Assembly: GCA_016207545.1 (NCBI GenBank)
Contig: JACQPO010000041.1
Coordinates: 1-8,768 of the forward strand
Length of the DNA: 8,768 bases
From: Methanobacteriota archaeon
GTDB taxonomy: Archaea > Thermoplasmatota > Thermoplasmata > RBG-16-68-12 > EA-27
Direction: 5' to 3'
Part shown: positions 1-6,414 of the stretch, one piece after another
Layout: each line of letters opens with the position of its first letter
Position numbering within the stretch: the stretch's first letter is position 1
The notes under the pieces: model-generated
The model's input: only the letters and a program-made list of their open reading frames with translations
Told to the model about the DNA's origin: nothing
Database searches by the model: none
Position numbers and translations under genes: made by a program

Positions 1-309
1 AGCGAACATCGAGCGGACGGACGAGCTGGGGCCCATCGACACTTGCGCCTCGGGCTTCACCTGCTGAGGGACGACCCGCCAAAGGAGAGGGCTCGAACTC
101 GACTGCAAACCGCACCGAGCGACAGCAAGGGGTCGCTCCGTCACTCGAAATCGGGCAAGACGAAGCCGATGGGCGAGGCGGCGCAGCACCTCCTCCGGCT
201 TCTCCGTCACGCGGACGGAACCGCAAGGGGGAAGGAACAGAACCGCCAAGACGACAGCGGCGAGGACCATCGGGCCGAACGTCAGGAGGAAAAACGTTTC
301 GTGCTGCAT
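1..309 (-). CDS. Partial membrane-anchored protein of unknown function, C-terminus beyond the window
   Basis: An open minus-strand frame starts with ATG at 309 and runs without a stop off the left edge, giving 103 codons. Residues about 6-28 form one strongly hydrophobic segment (FFLLTFGPMVLAAVVLAVLF), consistent with a signal anchor. A basic and acidic stretch follows (residues about 32-60, with TEKPEEVLRRL). Codon second positions are AT-rich and third positions mostly G or C, as in the clear genes here. GGAG lies four bases before the ATG. I do not recognise the family. The layout of an N-terminal anchor followed by a short alpha/beta-looking domain recurs in archaeal hypothetical proteins, but no function can be given. 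A plus-strand frame ending in a stop at 65-67 competes over the first bases and is judged less likely. Confidence 0.5.
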   Translation of the reverse strand, partial: MQHETFFLLTFGPMVLAAVVLAVLFLPPCGSVRVTEKPEEVLRRLAHRLRLARFRVTERPLAVARCGLQSSSSPLLWRVVPQQVKPEAQVSMGPSSSVRSMFA

Positions 310-380
310 CCGTCTCCGTTGACCGACGGGCTTCCGGGTTAGTTGAACGTAACTCCTCGTCGATACGCTCCGCGGCGACC

Positions 381-388
381 GTTATGTA
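381..388 (+). promoter_or_regulatory. TATA-like box of the MazG-like gene
   Basis: The sequence GTTATGTA is centred about 26 bases before the ATG at 411, the usual archaeal distance from TATA box to transcription start. Transcription would therefore begin at or next to the start codon. No Shine-Dalgarno motif is present in CGCCCTCCCTTTCGCCCACC, which fits a leaderless mRNA. Confidence 0.5.
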
Positions 389-410
389 GCCGCCCTCCCT
401 TTCGCCCACC

Positions 411-755
411 ATGCCCGACGCGACGACGACCGTGGCTCAGCTCCGCACCCGGTTCGCGCAGTTCGTCAAGGAACGGGACTGGGAGCGGTACCACAATCCC
501 AAGGACATCGCAATCTCGATGAGCATCGAGGCTGCGGAGCTCCTAGAGCTGTTCCAGTGGCGGCCCGATGAAAAGATCGACCTACACGATCCGGCGTTCC
601 GCGAGGCACTTGAGGACGAGCTCGCGGACGTCTTCATGTACTGCCTGAGCCTCGCCAACGCGATCGGGTGCGAGCTGTCGGACATCACCCTGCGCAAGCT
701 CGCCAAGGACGAGGCGAAGTACCCCGCGGACGAATGGCGGGGGCGCGCCCGATGA
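411..755 (+). CDS. MazG-like nucleotide pyrophosphohydrolase (dCTPase/RS21-C6 type)
   Basis: This 114-residue protein belongs to the all-alpha NTP pyrophosphatase superfamily. Such enzymes split non-canonical or excess (d)NTPs into NMP and pyrophosphate and so clean the nucleotide pool in the cytoplasm. The opening pattern, RDWERYHNPKDIAISMSIEAAELLELFQW in outline (residues 22-50), matches the RS21-C6/DCTPP1 subgroup. The metal-binding set E40-x2-E43 and E70-x2-D73 corresponds to the E-x2-E...E-x2-D motif of the family. Length is normal for a single-domain member. The ATG at 411 has a TATA-like box 26 bases upstream and no Shine-Dalgarno, so it is probably leaderless. Its stop abuts the stop of the convergent VOC gene with no spacer. 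Substrate cannot be decided from sequence; dCTP-like is the best guess. Confidence 0.9.
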   Translation: MPDATTTVAQLRTRFAQFVKERDWERYHNPKDIAISMSIEAAELLELFQWRPDEKIDLHDPAFREALEDELADVFMYCLSLANAIGCELSDITLRKLAKDEAKYPADEWRGRAR

Positions 756-1094
756 TCAGTCCTGGACGACCCAGAACTCGTTCCCGTCCGGGTCCGCGAA
801 CATGAAGTAGGTGCCCCAGTCCTCCGACGTCGTCGGCGTCGTGATCTTCACGCCCTTCTTGCGCAGCGCGGCCTCTTCGCGCTTGCAGTCCTTCGCCGTG
901 AACGCGATCCCCGAGTTCCCCGACTCCGGCGGAGCATCGATGCACAGGTGGAGCTTCGTGTCGGATCCCGGCGCGGACACCGTGTGCCAATGCGGGAACG
1001 CGTCCCGCACGCGAAACCCCAGTTTCTCCTTGTACCACTTCGCCGCCTTCTTCTCGTCCCCCACGACCACCGCCAAGGAATTCAGCCGCAACAT
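756..1094 (-). CDS. VOC-fold (glyoxalase/bleomycin resistance-like) protein
   Basis: The protein is 112 residues if begun at the ATG at 1094, which I prefer over the ATG at 1121 (121 residues). VOC proteins normally open directly with the first beta strand, here LNSLAVVVGD. A TATA-like TTTATG at 1119-1124 lies 27 bases before 1094 and would overlap the start of the longer version. Two beta-alpha-beta-beta-beta units are visible: KAAKWYKEKLGF at residues 16-27, and the closing FMFADPDGNEFWV at 97-109, a VOC hallmark. H49 and E106 sit at two of the four usual metal positions. The first (S6) and third positions lack His or Glu, so a classical glyoxalase I metal site looks incomplete. Substrate is unknown. 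It converges on the MazG-like gene with no gap. Confidence 0.88.
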   Translation of the reverse strand: MLRLNSLAVVVGDEKKAAKWYKEKLGFRVRDAFPHWHTVSAPGSDTKLHLCIDAPPESGNSGIAFTAKDCKREEAALRKKGVKITTPTTSEDWGTYFMFADPDGNEFWVVQD

Positions 1095-1118
1095 GGGACG
1101 CCAGAGACGGTCCTCCGG

Positions 1119-1124
1119 CATAAA
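1119..1124 (-). promoter_or_regulatory. TATA-like box that decides the VOC gene start
   Basis: The minus strand reads GGTTTATGCC here. The box centre is 27 bases upstream of the ATG at 1094, the standard archaeal spacing for a leaderless transcript. It overlaps the alternative upstream ATG at 1121, which argues against that start. Confidence 0.4.
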
Positions 1125-1169
1125 CCGTGCGGGCTTGGCGGTCGGTGTCCGGATCGCCCCACGGCGCGC

Positions 1170-2999
1170 TCACCGCGGCGCGGGGGGCTGGGGCGGTTCC
1201 GGCGGCGGAACGTCCTCCGCAGGGGGCGCGGAATCCGTCGGCGCCGGCGGTGGGGGTGCCCCGCTCGCGGCGGCTTCCTCGGGGCTGCGGTACCCGTCCA
1301 CGTACCACCGCGGGAGGAACGCGTACGACTGCGACATCGCCATCGCCCCCGCCACGAACATGATCACGGCGGAGGCGACGAGGAGCCACGAGCCGATGCC
1401 GAGGCCCCACGCCAACGTCCCCGTGTTGCCGTCCACGGCGACGGACTTCGATCCGCCGAACGGGCTCTCGGCGACCGGCCGCACGAAATCCCCCACGCCG
1501 AGCTGGCCCGGGTCGTCCGCGGGGAGCAACGGCAGGACGAGGCCGGCGATGAGGACCACGAGGAGGAACGGCAGGAGCGCGAGGACCGCGCGGGCGATGA
1601 ACCGCACGCCCAGGCGGCGCGCCGTCTTCGTCCCCGCAAGCCGGAACAGGAAGTAGGCGGTCAGGACCGCCAAGATCGTGCCGACCGGGAGGGCGAGGAT
1701 GTTCGCACGGACGCCCGCGACCCCCTCCCGCATCGGGTTCACGGTCACGCCGTCCACGCCGTCGACTTGGATCAGCGTGGCCGGGCCGTCCGTGACGAGG
1801 AAGCCGGGCGCGTTCACGTCCACGGTGACGACATACCACGGGAGCAGGAACCCGAGGAGCCCCACGACGAGGCCCACGACCGCGACGACCATCGCGAGGC
1901 TCTTCCGATCGACGGGGAGAAGGTGCGCGAACGGCCACAGCTTCAGCCCCGCGTGCGTCCGACGCTGCAACCGCCAAAGGCGCAGGACCTTCACCGCGAA
2001 CGAGACGAGGAGGAGGACGAGGAAGATCCACAGGAGGTTCGCGAGGAACCAGTTGAGCAGGAGGACGTTCGCGTCCGGCACGGCGAGGCCCGCGGCCCAC
2101 CCCGCGGGCGACCCGAACATGGAGCCGCCTTGGCGGTAGGCCGGCCCGGGCGGGCCCGCCTCCCCGCGCGCCTCCGCCGCGAGGAAGAACTCGCCCCACC
2201 GCCCCGCGAACTGAATCCACTCATTCCCGGGGGTCGGCGCATCCCGCTCGCCGACGTTCACGAGTGTATAGGCGCTGGGTTGCCACACGGGGCCCGCACT
2301 CGAGACGAAGTCCCCCGCGATCCCGACCCGCCCCTCGTACGACCGCAGGTAGTTCGCGTGGGATCCGCGGGCGACGTACACGTGGGGATGCGTCCCCGCC
2401 TTGTCGACGTCCGCCCACGCGATCCCCTCGCCGGACTCGTGCTGGGAGTAGCCGACCCCGACGGGGGACCCGCCTGCGAGGACGACCGCAATCGTCTCCC
2501 AATCGCCCTCGTGGTCGTTCCACACGCCCGGGTTGTACGCGTAGTAGAACCAGAATTGGACGATCGTCTGGGCCCCGTCCGTCGCGACATGGGTGTAGAC
2601 GGTCTTCGCGTAGGTCCCGCCGACGTACGCGGCGTGGAGGTCCGCGTCGTCCCGCGTGGAGCCCAGGGTGTTGTTCAAGTAGTAGACGTCGCTCGGGTTG
2701 ACCTGCGGGTCCGCAGGGACGGCGTACGTCGCGAGTTCGGCGGGCGTCGGGTTCGCGTCCATGAGCGTCGGAGGGCCATTGTCGTTGTACTTCTCCAGCA
2801 CGCTGTGATCGAAGGCGAACTGCACGGAGGTCGGGAAGTACCGTTCCTCCGAGTGGAAGTACAAGACGGGCGCGTACGTCTGCGCGAGGCTCGCCTCCTC
2901 CGTGTCGTCGATCGTGTCGCCATCGCCATCTGCGGCACGCACGGAACCCGAGGCGAACACGAGGAGAACGACAAAGCCGAGGAAGGCCCAACGAGGCAT
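1170..2999 (-). CDS. Secreted Vps62-like domain fused to a polytopic membrane region
   Basis: This is a 609-residue envelope protein. Residues 1-22 are a signal peptide. Just after it, DGDGDTIDDTEE (24-35) resembles a thrombospondin type 3-like calcium-binding element. Residues about 40-270 match the Vps62/DUF946 family: YAPVLYFHSEERYFP (42-56), WNDHEGDWETIAVVL (160-174), HVYVARGSHANYL (206-218) and FAGRWGE (264-270). About five transmembrane segments follow, near 313-337, 367-390, 435-455, 470-493 and 527-551, with an outside loop at about 391-434. The tail (578-609) is rich in proline and alanine. The Vps62-like domain should face outward. Its biochemical role is not established, although fungal relatives were named from vacuolar sorting. 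ATG 2999 has a TATA-like box 24 bases upstream. The membrane half is unusual for the family. Confidence 0.85.
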   Translation of the reverse strand: MPRWAFLGFVVLLVFASGSVRAADGDGDTIDDTEEASLAQTYAPVLYFHSEERYFPTSVQFAFDHSVLEKYNDNGPPTLMDANPTPAELATYAVPADPQVNPSDVYYLNNTLGSTRDDADLHAAYVGGTYAKTVYTHVATDGAQTIVQFWFYYAYNPGVWNDHEGDWETIAVVLAGGSPVGVGYSQHESGEGIAWADVDKAGTHPHVYVARGSHANYLRSYEGRVGIAGDFVSSAGPVWQPSAYTLVNVGERDAPTPGNEWIQFAGRWGEFFLAAEARGEAGPPGPAYRQGGSMFGSPAGWAAGLAVPDANVLLLNWFLANLLWIFLVLLLVSFAVKVLRLWRLQRRTHAGLKLWPFAHLLPVDRKSLAMVVAVVGLVVGLLGFLLPWYVVTVDVNAPGFLVTDGPATLIQVDGVDGVTVNPMREGVAGVRANILALPVGTILAVLTAYFLFRLAGTKTARRLGVRFIARAVLALLPFLLVVLIAGLVLPLLPADDPGQLGVGDFVRPVAESPFGGSKSVAVDGNTGTLAWGLGIGSWLLVASAVIMFVAGAMAMSQSYAFLPRWYVDGYRSPEEAAASGAPPPPAPTDSAPPAEDVPPPEPPQPPAPR

Positions 3000-3018
3000 G
3001 GTCCGGAATCGATCCGTC

Positions 3019-3026
3019 GTATAAAG
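3019..3026 (-). promoter_or_regulatory. TATA box of the Vps62-like gene
   Basis: The minus strand reads CTTTATAC, centred about 24 bases before the ATG at 2999. It lies in the 41-base gap after the exonuclease stop. This gives the Vps62-like gene its own promoter and a probably leaderless or near-leaderless mRNA, with no Shine-Dalgarno close to the ATG. Confidence 0.55.
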
Positions 3027-3040
3027 CCGTCACCCGACCG

Positions 3041-3832
3041 TCACCACACGTGGGAGGGCGGCGGGAATCCCAACGCCTTCGCGCGCAGGGATGCGTACGC
3101 GTAGTCCATGAGCGGCCGCAAGTTCTCCACGTCTTGGCGGTTGTACGCGATGAGCGCGTCGAGCGCATCGTCGTCCCCGCGCTCGTACCGCCGCCAGAGC
3201 TTCACGGCGTCGGAACCGCTGAGGCCTGCGAGGTCGTCCGGCCGCTCGAGGCCGAACTCCCGCTCGATTCGCTTCAGACCACCCCGATGGCCCAAGCGGC
3301 GGAGCGGGTACTGCAGGTCGAGATGCAACATGTGCGGCAACGTCGGAAACGCGTTCCGCAGGACGGGGAGGTCGAAGTGCGTCCCGTTGAACGTCACGAG
3401 CACCTTGTACCTTCGAAGATCGGCGGGAAGTTCGTCGAGGTCCACGCCTCGGATGTACGTGCGGAACCGCCGTCCGTCCCCGAGGCCGACGAGCGTGATC
3501 AGGTCCCCGCTCCAGTTCAGCCCCGTGGTCTCGATGTCGAGGAACGCGGCGTCCTTGCGGAAGTCCCCGTACGCGCGCCACCGCTCCGGGGTCGGCAGCC
3601 ACGCGGCGAAGAACCGATGATCCCGCGCCGCCAGACGGCGTTGGGATTCGAGGACGACGCGGCGGATCCCCGCGCGCAACCGGTCCGGAAGGCGGACGCG
3701 GTCCTCGCGGGCGAGGAAGTCGTCCCACGTCCGCGCGTGCCGCCAGATCCGCTTCTCCGTCACGTAGCCGACGCCAGGCGCGTGGAGAAATGTGTGGCGA
3801 AGCACCAACCCCTTGATGGGAGTCTTCGCCAT
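3041..3832 (-). CDS. YprB-type DEDDy 3'-5' exonuclease (RNase H-like fold)
   Basis: This is a 263-residue nuclease read from the ATG at 3832. The frame stays open to 4024, but that extension would run 140 bases into the toxin gene and has no family-like content. The protein opens with a short region resembling the YprB N-terminus (FLHAPGVGYVTEKRIW, residues 15-30; TWDDFL, 35-40). The RNase H-like domain then shows all DEDDy motifs: FLDIETTG (D99, E101), FNGTHFD (N149, D154) and AYNRQDVENL (Y230, D234). The DLQYPLRRLGHRGGLKRIE segment (172-190) is also typical. DEDDy enzymes use two metal ions to remove nucleotides from 3' ends; whether DNA or RNA is the substrate cannot be read from sequence. 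It lies 52 bases downstream of the toxin on the same strand. No strong TATA box precedes it, so cotranscription is possible. Confidence 0.88.
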   Translation of the reverse strand: MAKTPIKGLVLRHTFLHAPGVGYVTEKRIWRHARTWDDFLAREDRVRLPDRLRAGIRRVVLESQRRLAARDHRFFAAWLPTPERWRAYGDFRKDAAFLDIETTGLNWSGDLITLVGLGDGRRFRTYIRGVDLDELPADLRRYKVLVTFNGTHFDLPVLRNAFPTLPHMLHLDLQYPLRRLGHRGGLKRIEREFGLERPDDLAGLSGSDAVKLWRRYERGDDDALDALIAYNRQDVENLRPLMDYAYASLRAKALGFPPPSHVW

Positions 3833-3884
3833 TTTCTTTGCTGAGGGAGCAGCGAAAGTGAGCAAGCCTCCGACTCGAACCCGG

Positions 3885-4148
3885 TCACGGTCTCTGGCGA
3901 TAGATCCGGGGACGATGGTCCACGCGTTCCACGAGAATGGCGTTCGACTCATGGTCGAGGATCGCAAGGAGGCGCCAGTCGCCAATCCGAAGCTTATAGT
4001 CGTCACCTCCAGCAAGGCGAACAAAGAACCGGGTCGGGTCTTCGGCGGCCCGCTCGAGCTTGGCCACCACGCGTCGGGCCACAGAGCGGTCCAGTTTGCT
4101 AAGATCCCGCGCGGCCTGATCCGTCCAGAGGATCTTCCACGGCATCAA
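3885..4148 (-). CDS. RelE/ParE-family toxin
   Basis: This 87-residue protein has the RelE fold pattern. An N-terminal strand and helix pair reads WKILWTDQAARDLSKLD (4-20) and is followed by a basic helix (VARRVVAKLERAAEDP, 23-38). The beta-sheet signature YKLRIGDWRLLAILD is at 51-65, and the last strand VERVDHRPRIYRQ at 73-85. RelE toxins bind the ribosome and cut mRNA, whereas ParE relatives hit gyrase. The late basic and aromatic residues (R79, R81, Y83) fit the RelE branch, but target assignment is inference. The start ATG overlaps the antitoxin stop (ATGA at 4148-4145), so the pair is translationally coupled. A second ATG follows immediately at 4145. Base composition is less GC-rich than in the flanking genes, suggesting lateral transfer. 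Confidence 0.9.
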   Translation of the reverse strand: MMPWKILWTDQAARDLSKLDRSVARRVVAKLERAAEDPTRFFVRLAGGDDYKLRIGDWRLLAILDHESNAILVERVDHRPRIYRQRP

Positions 4149-4381
4149 AGGCCCATCTGCTTCTTGACGCGGACATGCTCCGTCAGGTGGCCGGCCTTAA
4201 CGTCGAGCCGTGCATTGAGCAGTCCGATTCGGAAGGCGCGAGAATACTGGCCCTCCTCGTCCCCTTCCGGAACAAGCGAAAGGAGCTTGTGCAGGACCTC
4301 ATCGTAGGTCTCCCGCGGGTCTGCCTTTAGCTGAGCAAGTTTGGCGCGCGTGGCCGGACTGATCTGAATCGTCGTTACCAT
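4145..4381 (-). CDS. Antitoxin partner of the RelE-like toxin (DUF7557/VapB-like)
   Basis: This is a 78-residue protein from the ATG at 4381. A longer version from 4438 would place the TATA box inside the gene and adds a sequence unlike the family. The N-terminus TTIQISPATRAKLAQLKADP followed by RETYDEVLHKLL resembles small archaeal antitoxins with a ribbon-helix-helix DNA-binding start. The C-terminal part (about 40-78, ending VRVKKQMGL) is acidic then basic and should wrap the toxin. It neutralises the toxin by direct binding and, as usual for this class, probably represses its own promoter. It overlaps the toxin start by four bases. Family naming is from memory of the pattern, while the role as antitoxin is well supported by position. 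Confidence 0.8.
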   Translation of the reverse strand: MVTTIQISPATRAKLAQLKADPRETYDEVLHKLLSLVPEGDEEGQYSRAFRIGLLNARLDVKAGHLTEHVRVKKQMGL

Positions 4382-4390
4382 AGTACGCCA

Positions 4391-4404
4391 TATGACACCG
4401 CATA
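4391..4404. promoter_or_regulatory. Candidate antitoxin operator (inverted repeat)
   Basis: TATG-ACACCG-CATA is an inverted repeat with 4-base arms and a 6-base centre. It lies between the TATA-like box (4409-4416) and the antitoxin start (4381), where a toxin-antitoxin autorepressor would bind. A second imperfect palindrome, CCTCAAGCTCGAGG, lies at 4433-4446 between the two divergent promoters. The arms are short, so chance is a real alternative. Confidence 0.25.
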
Positions 4405-4408
4405 GGCT

Positions 4409-4416
4409 GTATATAG
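4409..4416 (-). promoter_or_regulatory. TATA box of the toxin-antitoxin operon
   Basis: The minus strand reads CTATATAC, centred about 31 bases before the antitoxin ATG at 4381. This leaves a leader of only a few bases. The surrounding 60 bases (4381-4440) are about 47% GC by hand count, far below the flanking genes. Confidence 0.5.
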
Positions 4417-4464
4417 AGATTCCTAGGCCATACCTCAAGCTCGAGGCCCTTCGGCTCCCAAAGG

Positions 4465-4472
4465 CTCATAGG
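4465..4472 (+). promoter_or_regulatory. Weak TATA-like box of tgtA
   Basis: CTCATAGG is centred 26 bases before the GTG start at 4494, the archaeal distance for leaderless transcription. The match to the consensus is poor. No Shine-Dalgarno precedes the GTG. Confidence 0.35.
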
Positions 4473-4493
4473 CGAAGGCCCACTCCTTGAACC

Positions 4494-6413
4494 GTGTTCG
4501 AGCTCCGGGACCGGGACGGCCTCGGCCGCCTCGGGCGGTTCACGACCTCGCACGGGACGGTCGAGACGCCCGCCCTCCTCCCGGTCATCAACCCGAATCA
4601 GGTCATCATCCCGCCAAAGGAGATGCGCGCGAAGTTCGGCGCCCAGATCGTGATCACGAACGCGTACATCGTGCACCGGGCGATGCGGGAGCGGGCGCTT
4701 GCGGACGGCGTCCACGCGATCCTCGACTTCGACGGCCCCGTGATGACGGACAGCGGCGCGTTCCAGCAGCACGTGTACGGCGGCGTCGAGGTGTCGAACG
4801 AGGAGATCGTCGCGTTCCAGCGGGACATCCGCGCGGACGTCGGCACGTCCCTCGACCGATTCTCGGAGCCGGATCACGGGCCCGGACGGGCGTGGGCGGA
4901 CATCGAGGAGACCCTCGCCCGCACGCGGACGGCGGCGGAGCTCAAGGGGGACATGCTGTTGGCGGGGACCGTCCAGGGCTCCCTGTTCGTCGACCTCCGG
5001 CGGCGGTGTGCGGAGGAGCTCTCGAAGATCGACGTGGCCGTGCACGCGATCGGCGGCGTCGTGCCCCTCATGGAGGCGTACCGGTTCCGCGACCTCGTCC
5101 GCGTGATCGTGGCGGCGAAGCAGGGGCTGCGGCCGGACCGGCCCGTCCACCTGTTCGGCGCGGGCCACCCGATCGTGTTCGGCCTCGCGGCCCTCCTGGG
5201 ATGCGACCTGTTCGACTCCGCGTCGTACCACAAGTACGCGCGGGACGGCCGCCTCCTGTTCCCGGACGGGACGCGCCACGTCGAGGACCTGCGGCAGGTG
5301 CCGTGCGAGTGCCCCACATGTTCCGCCGCGAGCCTCGGGGACTTGCAGAAGGACGAACGGGTGCGGGCGGAGCACAACCTGTACGTGAGCTTCGCGGAAC
5401 TGCGGCGCGTGCGGCAGGCGATCGCGGAGGGCCAGCTGTGGGAGCTCGTGGAGCGGCGGTGCCGGTCCCATCCGCACCTGCTCGAGGCGCTCCGGGAGCT
5501 GCGCCACCACAACGCGTACCTCGAGCGATTCGAACCGCTCAGCCGGCGCGGCGGGTTCTACTTCACGGGGCCGGAGACGCAGCACCGGCCGATCCTGCAC
5601 CGGTACCGCGAGCGGCTCCAGGAGCGGTACTCGACGCCGAAGCGGTACGTCCTCCTGCTCCCCGAGGGACCGCGGCCGTACGCGTCGACGCAGCGGGACC
5701 TCCTCGCGGCCGTCCTCGCGAAGCGCGACGTCCACGTCCTCGTGAAGTCCGTGTGGGGCCCCGTGCCGATCGAGTTCGACGAGATGTATCCGATCGGGCA
5801 GAGCCTCGTGCCCGATGTCCTCGACGCCGAATCGTTGGAGGCGCTCGAAGTGTTCGCGCAGCGGTTCCTGCGCGGCGCGGGGTACGAACGCGGGGTGCTG
5901 TGGCGGGGCGAGGCGTCCCTCGAAGACCTGCCGGAGACGGGGCCCGGGGACTTCGACGTCGTGCACGCCCGCCTCCACGCGGTCGCGGACTTCCAGTTCG
6001 GCCGCGGGGCCGCGAATGCCCTTTTCTCGGGAAAGGTCGAAACCGTCCGATCGAAGCGGACGGGCAAGGTGCGCACGGTGATCCGCGAGGGAGAGCACGT
6101 CTTGTCCGTGCGCGCGGAGGACGGGATGTACACGCTCAAGGCGGCGGGCGCGAAGCTCCTCCACGCCGCGTTCTCCCCGCCCACGTTGCGCGTCGTCGTG
6201 GAGACGGAGACCGCGGAGTTCAACCGCCAGGGACGGAACGCGATGGCGAAGTTCGTCGTGGACGCGGACCCGGAGCTGCGGCCGTTCGACGAGGTGCTCG
6301 TGGTGGACCAGTCGGACGCGCTCGTGGCGGTGGGCCGCGCGCTCCTGAACCGGGAGGAGATGCTCGCGTTCCGGCGCGGGGTGGCGGTGCAGGTCCGCGA
6401 GGGCCTGCCGTGA
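4494..6413 (+). CDS. tgtA: Archaeosine tRNA-guanine transglycosylase TgtA
   Basis: This 639-residue enzyme exchanges G15 in the tRNA D-loop for preQ0, the first tRNA step of archaeosine synthesis. The TIM-barrel catalytic domain covers roughly residues 1-350. Its MTDSGAFQ motif holds D86, and FDSASY holds D241; they correspond to the catalytic aspartates of the archaeal enzyme. Zinc ligands C271-x-C273-x2-C276 and H294 are present. The C-terminal part has the archaea-specific region with YPIGQS (432-437) and a PUA domain from about 562 to 637 (EFNRQGRNAMAKFV, then EVLVVDQSDALVAVGRALL). This tail separates TgtA from bacterial Tgt. Length is normal. GTG at 4494 begins exactly where the family begins (MFELRDRDGLGRLG) and has a weak TATA-like box 26 bases upstream. 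It diverges from the antitoxin and converges on a small membrane-protein gene with one base between stops. Confidence 0.97.
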   Translation: MFELRDRDGLGRLGRFTTSHGTVETPALLPVINPNQVIIPPKEMRAKFGAQIVITNAYIVHRAMRERALADGVHAILDFDGPVMTDSGAFQQHVYGGVEVSNEEIVAFQRDIRADVGTSLDRFSEPDHGPGRAWADIEETLARTRTAAELKGDMLLAGTVQGSLFVDLRRRCAEELSKIDVAVHAIGGVVPLMEAYRFRDLVRVIVAAKQGLRPDRPVHLFGAGHPIVFGLAALLGCDLFDSASYHKYARDGRLLFPDGTRHVEDLRQVPCECPTCSAASLGDLQKDERVRAEHNLYVSFAELRRVRQAIAEGQLWELVERRCRSHPHLLEALRELRHHNAYLERFEPLSRRGGFYFTGPETQHRPILHRYRERLQERYSTPKRYVLLLPEGPRPYASTQRDLLAAVLAKRDVHVLVKSVWGPVPIEFDEMYPIGQSLVPDVLDAESLEALEVFAQRFLRGAGYERGVLWRGEASLEDLPETGPGDFDVVHARLHAVADFQFGRGAANALFSGKVETVRSKRTGKVRTVIREGEHVLSVRAEDGMYTLKAAGAKLLHAAFSPPTLRVVVETETAEFNRQGRNAMAKFVVDADPELRPFDEVLVVDQSDALVAVGRALLNREEMLAFRRGVAVQVREGLP

Positions 6414-6414
6414 G

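Noticed and set aside
2..67. Plus-strand frame ending in TGA at 65-67, as the C-terminus of a left-hand gene.
   Set aside because: Only 21 residues are visible with no recognisable motif, and it conflicts with the better-supported minus-strand frame over the same bases.
43..342. Plus-strand 99-residue open frame.
   Set aside because: It is antisense to the minus-strand membrane ORF, has a low-complexity R/E/D/K composition, and no family resemblance.
948..3104. Plus-strand open frame of 718 residues.
   Set aside because: It lies opposite the VOC and Vps62-like genes. The product is an R/P/E/H-rich low-complexity sequence, as expected from the antisense of GC-rich genes.
3833..4024. 64-residue N-terminal extension of the exonuclease.
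   Set aside because: It overlaps the toxin gene by 140 bases and resembles no family member, while the ATG at 3832 fits the YprB N-terminus.
4382..4438. 19-residue N-terminal extension of the antitoxin.
   Set aside because: It would contain the operon's TATA-like box and the inverted repeat, and the antitoxin pattern starts right after the ATG at 4381.
4299..6164. Minus-strand open frame of 621 residues antisense to tgtA.
   Set aside because: It mirrors tgtA codons and is R/E/V/L-biased with no domains. tgtA has full catalytic and zinc motifs in the opposite direction.
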